This document shows positions 53,483 to 58,653 of a stretch of 58,653 bases of DNA, one piece after another. The translations under genes were made by a program, and so were the position numbers. Source of the stretch: Phycisphaerae bacterium. GTDB lineage: Bacteria > Planctomycetota > Phycisphaerae > SM23-33. Location: contig JASLNT010000056.1 in NCBI GenBank assembly GCA_030745875.1, positions 1 through 58,653 of the forward strand, written 5' to 3'. Below the pieces are notes generated by a model. The model was not told the origin of the DNA. It saw only the letters and a program-made list of their open reading frames with translations, and did no database searches. Numbering within the stretch: position 1 is the stretch's first letter; the number at the start of each line of letters is the position of its first letter.

Positions 53483-54320
53483 TTTGAGTCTCCTGTCTTA
53501 CTGAGTGTCAGCCTAGACCCAGAGGCGCCGCACGGTGCCCGGGATTGTCGATTGTCGACCCGCATTCTATTTCCCCGCATCGACTGCTGTCAATTCCGAA
53601 ACATTGACTCTCGCGGCGCCAGGGGAGGTTCACAATTGGTTCACACATTTCACAGGTTCCGGGCGGAGACGGAAAAGGCGTACGACTTATCCGTATCAGG
53701 CGGGGCAGAATGCGAGGCGGTGATGGAAGTGGTGGAGGGGAAAGAGATTAGGCTTGGGCGTGCCGGCCGGGGATGCGTTTTTCGCAGCGCCGGGGCGCCT
53801 GCTGGGCGTCCGAAGTGGAGGTACACAAGCGCCAGGTGTGTGAACTTGCGTCAATAATCTCCGGCCGGGAGATATTTTCACGCGCAGCGTCCGCCTGAGG
53901 CGCCTTCTCAACAGCATATCCCCACCGCCGCGCCCCGCTGCATGTCGAGGTTCTCATGTCAGTTCCGCGCCGGGGCGGAGGGCCAATCCCGTGACTCGCT
54001 GAAAGGGAGAGCCCGAGCAGTTTCGGTCCTTTTTTTGCTTGGAGATATCGAGACTCGTGGTAAGATAATGGGTGCGGATCGGTTCGTTCCACAGCGGATC
54101 GCCCGGCCGCATTCGACCTGAGCCGGTCGAATCTGAATATGAGGCAGGAGCGTTTCCGCTCACACGTTCTCTTTGCTGCGTCAGACGGCATGGGCCGAGT
54201 TGCTGAATTGGACAACGTATCTTCGCACCCCGCCGGCGTGGGTTTCGCCGTTTGCGGGTGCTCGTCGTCGGTGTGCGGTTTAAGAGCGTCTGCAGAGGAG
54301 ACGCGGAAAGGATCGGGATT
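53483..54320. other. 838-bp gap without a convincing gene
   Basis: Open frames on both strands here are short, have no family resemblance and no plausible start. The stretch must contain the 5' region of the leucine-rich repeat gene. No repeat, RNA gene or terminator was recognised. Confidence 0.45.
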
Positions 54321-56063
54321 ATGCACACACACAAGAGGCGGATGGGCATGCTCGCAATTTCCGCGGAAGCGCCTCTGTCGCTGATCGCCGCAATCGTCGT
54401 CGTACTCAGCCTGCCGACAGGCGCGCGGGCCATCACCTTCACGCAGTGGGTCTCGGGCCAGGGTTACAGCCCCGGAGCCGTCATGCCCATGAACACCAGC
54501 GCCGGCAGGGCTTCTCCTGCAATCACCTCGCTGGACGGTATTGGCGACTACGACTGGACTACTTCGCCGACGAAAGTGCTGGGGCTGAACGAAAACCAGA
54601 TTTCGAGCATCCCCTCGGGCGCCTTCAGCAGCGTGACGTATCTGGAAACGCTCAACCTGGACAGAAACCGAATCTTGAGTGTCGAATCGGGCGACTTCAG
54701 CGGTTTGTCGAATCTGAGGAGTCTGTTCATAAATGAGAACCAGATATCGAGCATCGAATCGGGCGATTTCAACGGCTTGACGAGCCTGAGAAATCTGCGC
54801 ATGAATGATAACCGGATATCGAGCATTGAACCGGGCGACTTCAGTGAGTTGACGAGTATGACTCAGTTGGAGTTGAGCCGAAACCAGATTGTGAGCGTCG
54901 AACCCGGCGACTTCGGAGCCCTTGCGAACCTGTATATGCTGAGGTTGGAGTCCAATCAGATTTCAAGTATCGAACCGGGCGACTTCAGCGGACCGACACA
55001 GTTGCATGTGCTGTATCTGGGCGGTAACCGGATTTCCAGTATCGACTCGGGCGACTTCGGCGGATTGTATGACCTGACGATGCTGGGTCTGGATAACAAT
55101 GAGATATCGAGCATCGAGTCGGGCGATTTCGCCGGGCTGGGGAAGCTGACCTGGCTGGACATGAGCAATAACCTGATTTCGAGCATCGAACCGGGCGACT
55201 TCAGCGACGTGCGGGACATGGGCATGCTGAAGCTGAGCGATAACCGGATATCAAGCATCGAACCGGGCGACTTCGGCGACATGCCGAATCTGCATATGCT
55301 GATCATGCAGAGGAACAGGATATCGAGTATCGAATCGAATGACTTTGGCGTCATGGCGAATATGACTGCGCTGTATCTGGGCGGTAATGAGATCGCCAGC
55401 ATCAAATCGGGCGCGTTTGGCGGCATGCCGAATCTGATTAACCTGCTTCTGGAGGGCAACGATATCACGAACATCGAGCCGGGCGTATTCAGCGGTCTGA
55501 TGAAACTGCGCAATCTGCGTTTGGAGTCCAACACGTCCATGACACACCTGAATATGGAAGGGGCTGGTTTTTCCGACCTTCGGATTTTTCACCTGTCGGG
55601 CAACACTAACATCACCAGCGTCTCCCTGAAAAACGCGATGCTGAACCAGGCGTCGCTGGAGGCCCTGTTGTACGGCAGCAGCAGTTCTTCCTATTACATC
55701 GGTATCGCGGATCTTCCCCGCGTCACCGAACTGGACCTCAGCGGTATGGACTTCTCGCAGATTACCAGCCTGGCTCCGTTTGAAGGGCTGAGGGCCTTGA
55801 CGGATCTCTGGTTGATGGATGTTTCGAATCTGGATGCGGTGGAGTTGGATTCCATGCTCGATCGTTTGGTTGCCATGCAGGGGACCGCCGTCGAGGGCGT
55901 GCTCCACCTGACGCAAGATGATTTTGACGAGCTCGATTCCGGCGGGCTGTTGACCGCATGGGACGCCGAAGACGGACATCACGTTGACATTATTCCCGAA
56001 CCGGGCTCTCTGTTGCTATTGGCGTTCGGCGTTCCGGCCGTCCTGCGCAGACGTCGCAAATAG
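54321..56063 (+). CDS. PEP-CTERM leucine-rich repeat surface protein
   Basis: 580 residues from the ATG at 54321, chosen because it precedes a Sec signal peptide (LSLIAAIVVVLSLPTGARA). Residues 92-403 are thirteen 24-residue leucine-rich repeats of the pattern NQISSIEPGDFSGLTNL plus LxxLxLxx, without a single insertion or deletion. Further less regular repeats follow to about 500, then a linker. The end IIPEPGSLLLLAFGVP plus RRRRK is a PEP-CTERM sorting tag. Such repeats form a curved solenoid for protein binding. It would be anchored at the cell surface by the exosortase route. The partner is unknown. Confidence 0.88.
   Translation: MHTHKRRMGMLAISAEAPLSLIAAIVVVLSLPTGARAITFTQWVSGQGYSPGAVMPMNTSAGRASPAITSLDGIGDYDWTTSPTKVLGLNENQISSIPSGAFSSVTYLETLNLDRNRILSVESGDFSGLSNLRSLFINENQISSIESGDFNGLTSLRNLRMNDNRISSIEPGDFSELTSMTQLELSRNQIVSVEPGDFGALANLYMLRLESNQISSIEPGDFSGPTQLHVLYLGGNRISSIDSGDFGGLYDLTMLGLDNNEISSIESGDFAGLGKLTWLDMSNNLISSIEPGDFSDVRDMGMLKLSDNRISSIEPGDFGDMPNLHMLIMQRNRISSIESNDFGVMANMTALYLGGNEIASIKSGAFGGMPNLINLLLEGNDITNIEPGVFSGLMKLRNLRLESNTSMTHLNMEGAGFSDLRIFHLSGNTNITSVSLKNAMLNQASLEALLYGSSSSSYYIGIADLPRVTELDLSGMDFSQITSLAPFEGLRALTDLWLMDVSNLDAVELDSMLDRLVAMQGTAVEGVLHLTQDDFDELDSGGLLTAWDAEDGHHVDIIPEPGSLLLLAFGVPAVLRRRRK
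54594..55529 (+). repeat. thirteen tandem 72-bp leucine-rich-repeat units
   Basis: 936 bp, exactly 13 x 72 bp in frame with the coding sequence. Each unit begins with an Asn codon and contains a near-constant stretch encoding SSIEPGDF. High nucleotide similarity between units indicates recent expansion or homogenisation. Confidence 0.85.
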
Positions 56064-56105
56064 CGGCGCCTGAGCTGCAGTGCTGGAACAGATTCCAACG
56101 GCGTG

Positions 56106-57221
56106 TCAGGGCTCGATCCGTCGACCTTCCAGTGCGGTCGCGGGCAGGTTCAGCCCGATGCAGCGGAGCGATCCGTTCCTGAGTGACAGAGTGTCGGCGT
56201 TGATGCCGACTACCGTCCGCCCGGGCAGCAGGCGACGGTAGACGTCCATCGCTTCCCGCTGCAGGGTCGGATCGACTCGGGAGTAGGTTGGCGCCAGCAG
56301 CTTGTCGCCCGCGAAAAGCACGTTTGTGTAAGTTCGCCATCGCCCCTCGATCCTCGGGGGCATGGGCACGCGATGGACTCTCATCGGCCCGCGCGAGGTC
56401 CGAATCCCGCTTAGCTTACTCGCCGCTGCGTCCAGGCGTCGGGCGTTGACCGCGTCCTGCGCCGGATCGCACCGCGCTACGACAACCAGATCCGTCGCCA
56501 GAAAACAGATGAACATATCCGCGTGCCGCGTGGGCTCGCCAGCCAGCGGTTCGACAAACAGTACTTCTTTGCAGCCCGTACAATCCGCCAGCACGCGCCG
56601 CACGTCGCGGCGGGCGTATCGGCGAGATACGTTGTCCGCCGGCAGCGCTGTAGACGCCACGCACAATCCATCGCCGTTTGTCAGCAGATTGCCCCCGTCG
56701 GCGCGCAGCGGTGCGGCGACCACGGGCAGTTTGAGAGTCTTTCCCAGACGCAGCGGCGCCAGATCGTCGGCGCGGCGACCGGCGAGCCTCTGCAGCGAAG
56801 GGTATTCCATATCGATCAGCATCGTCGCCCCATCCGACCCGCGGACTGTAAGCGGACCGTAGTCGCGAACCCACATCGTATTTACCGGCACGTCCAGAAA
56901 CCGCACAGAATCGCTCGGCAGCCCGGCTGAGGTCAAAAGCTCCCGCGCCTCGCGACGCCGCGACGCATCGCTCACCAATCCAACCAGAGTCGCCTGGCCT
57001 CTTATCGCAGCCGCCAGATCGGTAAACACGCGCGGGTGATGCTCAATCAGTTCATCGCCCCCCAGCACCAGCACGCCTGAATTCTCCCAATCGGCCGCCA
57101 ACCGCAAAGGCCTCCGCGCCTCGACAATCGGATCCCGCAAAGACAACCCCCGCGGCTCCGGTTCCGCGACGCACCCGCTCAGGGCGACAAGCAGACACAA
57201 CGCAACCGCCGCCGGCGTCAT
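56106..57221 (-). CDS. agmatine-deiminase-like (PAD family) lipoprotein
   Basis: 371 residues from the ATG at 57221, which opens a lipoprotein signal (MTPAAVALCLLVALSGC); the frame extends to 57260. Guanidino-group-modifying motifs are present: MWVRDYGPL, ADGGNLL, TRHADMFICF where the family has GHxDMF, and the late nucleophile Cys in GSLRCIGLN. The family converts agmatine to N-carbamoylputrescine or deiminates peptide arginine. Known members are mostly cytoplasmic, whereas this one is predicted to be a membrane-anchored lipoprotein outside the cytoplasm. The gene is convergent with the leucine-rich repeat gene. Confidence 0.78.
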   Translation of the reverse strand: MTPAAVALCLLVALSGCVAEPEPRGLSLRDPIVEARRPLRLAADWENSGVLVLGGDELIEHHPRVFTDLAAAIRGQATLVGLVSDASRRREARELLTSAGLPSDSVRFLDVPVNTMWVRDYGPLTVRGSDGATMLIDMEYPSLQRLAGRRADDLAPLRLGKTLKLPVVAAPLRADGGNLLTNGDGLCVASTALPADNVSRRYARRDVRRVLADCTGCKEVLFVEPLAGEPTRHADMFICFLATDLVVVARCDPAQDAVNARRLDAAASKLSGIRTSRGPMRVHRVPMPPRIEGRWRTYTNVLFAGDKLLAPTYSRVDPTLQREAMDVYRRLLPGRTVVGINADTLSLRNGSLRCIGLNLPATALEGRRIEP

Positions 57222-57394
57222 CACGCAGTTCCATGTAAAATGAAATAGAAGTTCTCTCATCCCGATTCGCCTGTATCTGAAGTGTCACAAGGCGCAAGGA
57301 ATTTGTCAATCCGCGCCGGCGCCCTGTCCGGTTCACCGACACCCGCATCGGTCTGTTCCCGATGCGCGTCGGGAGTTCCGCCGTCTCCATCGGC

Positions 57395-57640
57395 CTAGAG
57401 GCGTCTCCAGTCCGCGTGAGGAAGTTGCTCGCGCGCCGGCGGTTCGGCGAAGAAGTGTGTGAGCCCGCATTTGGCGCACACAACAACGTCGAAATGGGCG
57501 TAATGAAAAAGGCGTCCGAGTCCTCGCAGCAAATACGGACCCTGGCCGCCAGCCGAACTTACGCGACGAACATGCAAGTCCCCGTCGCCGCAACCGGAAC
57601 ACGAAGTCGGGAGCCCCGGATTCCCTGTGGAATCGCGCAT
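57395..57640 (-). CDS. small zinc-ribbon protein
   Basis: 81 residues, ATG with GGAG seven bases upstream. CSGCG near residues 14-18 and CAKCG near residues 56-59 make a four-Cys zinc-ribbon pair, joined by a conserved-looking middle (GPYLLRGLG, FDVVVC), and the protein ends with FFAEPPAREQL. The role is unknown; proteins of this kind are common in Planctomycetota and resemble small zinc-binding accessory proteins. No operon partner is evident. Confidence 0.6.
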   Translation of the reverse strand: MRDSTGNPGLPTSCSGCGDGDLHVRRVSSAGGQGPYLLRGLGRLFHYAHFDVVVCAKCGLTHFFAEPPAREQLPHADWRRL

Positions 57641-57838
57641 CTGTCTTCTCCGTACATTACTAAGTCAACATCCGACGACTCAGGATTCCAATATACGCCC
57701 GGAGACAATCGTCTTGCAACCGTAGTATTCCCGTTAAAGCGAGACGATATTCGGACGACATTCGGAGCCGTCCCCAACGGCTTGCTGAAAGAAGAAATAA
57801 TCAGTCTCCGGGGATCCCCCTGGTCGCCCCGAATCAAG

Positions 57839-58285
57839 TCAACTTCCCAGTTCTTTCCCGATAGCCTTGCCGTACTCCTGGCACGCCCTCATACCCTCGT
57901 CAATGACAACCGTTTTTTCCTTGAGATCAAACGGCCCGAGATTCGTCATTTTCATTTCGAACACGAATTCCATGGTGTCGAAAATAAGACTTGGCGCTTC
58001 TCCACTGTGGGTGCTCGAGCCGAATGCGCCTCCAATTTTGCCTTGAAGCGGTCCCTTCTGAGCGAGGAAAAGGAAAGTCTTGAAGTTGTTTGTCATGTCC
58101 TTGTGATAGGTGGGGCATCCGAATATGAATCCATCATATCCTTCAAGGTCCTTCTCATTCCCGATATCAGTGATCTTCTTGCTTTCGGCGTTGTTTCCGC
58201 TGAAACGAACCCCTTCAGCAATGTATTCAGCCATCTTCTCCGTCAGACCAGTCCTGCTGTAATAAGCAACCAATACTTTTTTCAT
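57839..58285 (-). CDS. flavodoxin-family protein
   Basis: 148 residues, ATG with AAGGA upstream. The FMN-binding loop VLVAYYSRTGLTEKMAE is at the N-terminus and is followed by the flavodoxin-like fold strands FIFGCPTYHKDM and GAFGSSTHSGEAP. It would carry electrons with FMN in the cytoplasm. The coding DNA is AT-richer than most of the window, and a transposase remnant lies 250 bp away, so recent acquisition is possible. Confidence 0.87.
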   Translation of the reverse strand: MKKVLVAYYSRTGLTEKMAEYIAEGVRFSGNNAESKKITDIGNEKDLEGYDGFIFGCPTYHKDMTNNFKTFLFLAQKGPLQGKIGGAFGSSTHSGEAPSLIFDTMEFVFEMKMTNLGPFDLKEKTVVIDEGMRACQEYGKAIGKELGS

Positions 58286-58538
58286 TTTGGGATCCTTTAG
58301 ATGTTAACATTTCTTCATCATATGCACGCTCCTTACCGCATTGTGACATTTAATCGCCAAATGTCTATTAAGTTTGACCGGCGGTCGGGGCGCCTTGTCT
58401 AATTGCTCGCCGCCCTGACCAGGCGTCAGGTTATTCAGGCGGGTGTCCGATGCTCAAGTGAACGTCAACGGCGGGGGGGTGTTCTGTGTCTGTTAATTTC
58501 CGTCGAAGTTATCCGGGGTGTGAGAAGTTTTTCTGGCA

Positions 58539-58653
58539 TCATGCTGCGAGGGCGTTTTGCAGGAGCCAGTAGGCATTCCACTGGCCAGTTTGGTCAAGAG
58601 CGGCCAACGCCATCATCCCTTCGGCGTTGGGTGAGTCCCATCGCATCCCGCTG
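58539..58653 (-). mobile_element. C-terminal end of a transposase (partial)
   Basis: The minus-strand frame running in from the window edge encodes about 38 residues, SGMRWDSPNAEGMMAL through WNAYWLLQNALAA, ending in TGA at 58539-58541. The GMRW...NAE...AL...G.W..YW spacing matches the end of ISKra4-type transposases. Most of the gene lies outside the window. Bases 58286-58538 between it and the flavodoxin gene hold no gene; they include the inverted repeats GGTCGGGGCG/CGCCCTGACC (58383-58420) and CCTGAC/GTCAGG. Confidence 0.5.

Noticed and set aside
54020..54045. Terminator-like T-run near 54.03 kb
   Set aside because: The seven T follow only a 4-bp stem, and no plus-strand gene ends there.
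53748..54332. 194-codon minus-strand frame before the leucine-rich repeat gene
   Set aside because: Low-complexity composition, no ribosome-binding site and no recognised family.
54594..55529. CRISPR-like regular repeats
   Set aside because: The 72-bp units are contiguous, in frame and encode leucine-rich repeats; there are no spacers.

Overview
The window looks like a chromosomal segment of a Planctomycetota bacterium, most likely of the Phycisphaerae type. The call rests on gene content: two PEP-CTERM-tagged surface proteins (one with dockerin-like calcium loops), two formylglycine sulfatases, a Tat-exported Gfo/Idh/MocA oxidoreductase, three exported PQQ-type beta-propellers, a VIT/vWA protein, DUF362, a penicillin acylase and many predicted exported CAZyme-like proteins. 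GTG and TTG starts are common and base composition is GC-rich, except for two visibly AT-richer genes (an esterase near 18-19 kb and a flavodoxin near 58 kb). No rRNA, tRNA or CRISPR array was seen.

Layout. 1-5.8 kb: 3' part of a PEP-CTERM/dockerin surface protein, a prepilin-like protein with a good sigma70-like promoter, a GT4 glycosyltransferase and a convergent class I aminotransferase. 6-12.8 kb: a co-directional run with a beta-propeller, a parvulin isomerase, a second Tat-signal propeller, a sulfatase translationally coupled to a Tat-signal protein of unknown function, and a phospholipase C/P1 nuclease-like lipoprotein. 13-20.7 kb: carbohydrate-related genes (oxidoreductase, GH95-like lipoprotein, esterase, beta-helix protein) in a mosaic region held together by three families of direct repeats, called A, B and C here. 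A 61-bp C repeat stands on each side of the GH95-like gene, and a 146-bp A element lies just upstream of the oxidoreductase and of the esterase. 21.4-28.4 kb: membrane glycosyltransferase-like protein, DUF362 protein, nitroreductase, second sulfatase, penicillin acylase.

28.4-36.7 kb: sulfate activation. cysQ is divergent from cysC-cysD-cysNC, followed by a 47-residue membrane protein overlapping a TauE/SafE exporter, then glmS. The cysQ/cysC intergenic region has overlapping divergent promoters and a perfect 8-bp inverted repeat placed as a shared operator. CysD/CysN make APS, CysC makes PAPS, CysQ removes PAP and the exporter may remove sulfite or organosulfonates. No PAPS reductase is in view.

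36.7-52.2 kb: a long minus-strand run. Its downstream half holds a VIT/vWA protein, ArfB, a heparinase-like lyase, a third propeller and a HAD phosphatase. Its upstream half is the most unusual part of the window: HlyD adaptor, DUF3467 protein, GAF-TM-HlyD protein, PqqD-like/M50 metalloprotease/HlyD fusion, and a short SecA-like ATPase lacking most of the canonical scaffold region. I read this as a candidate undescribed envelope protein-processing or export machine; the function is inference.

52.4-58.6 kb: UroD-like protein without a normal start codon, a PEP-CTERM protein with thirteen indel-free 24-residue leucine-rich repeats, an agmatine-deiminase-like lipoprotein, a zinc-ribbon protein, a flavodoxin and the C-terminal end of a transposase at the window edge.
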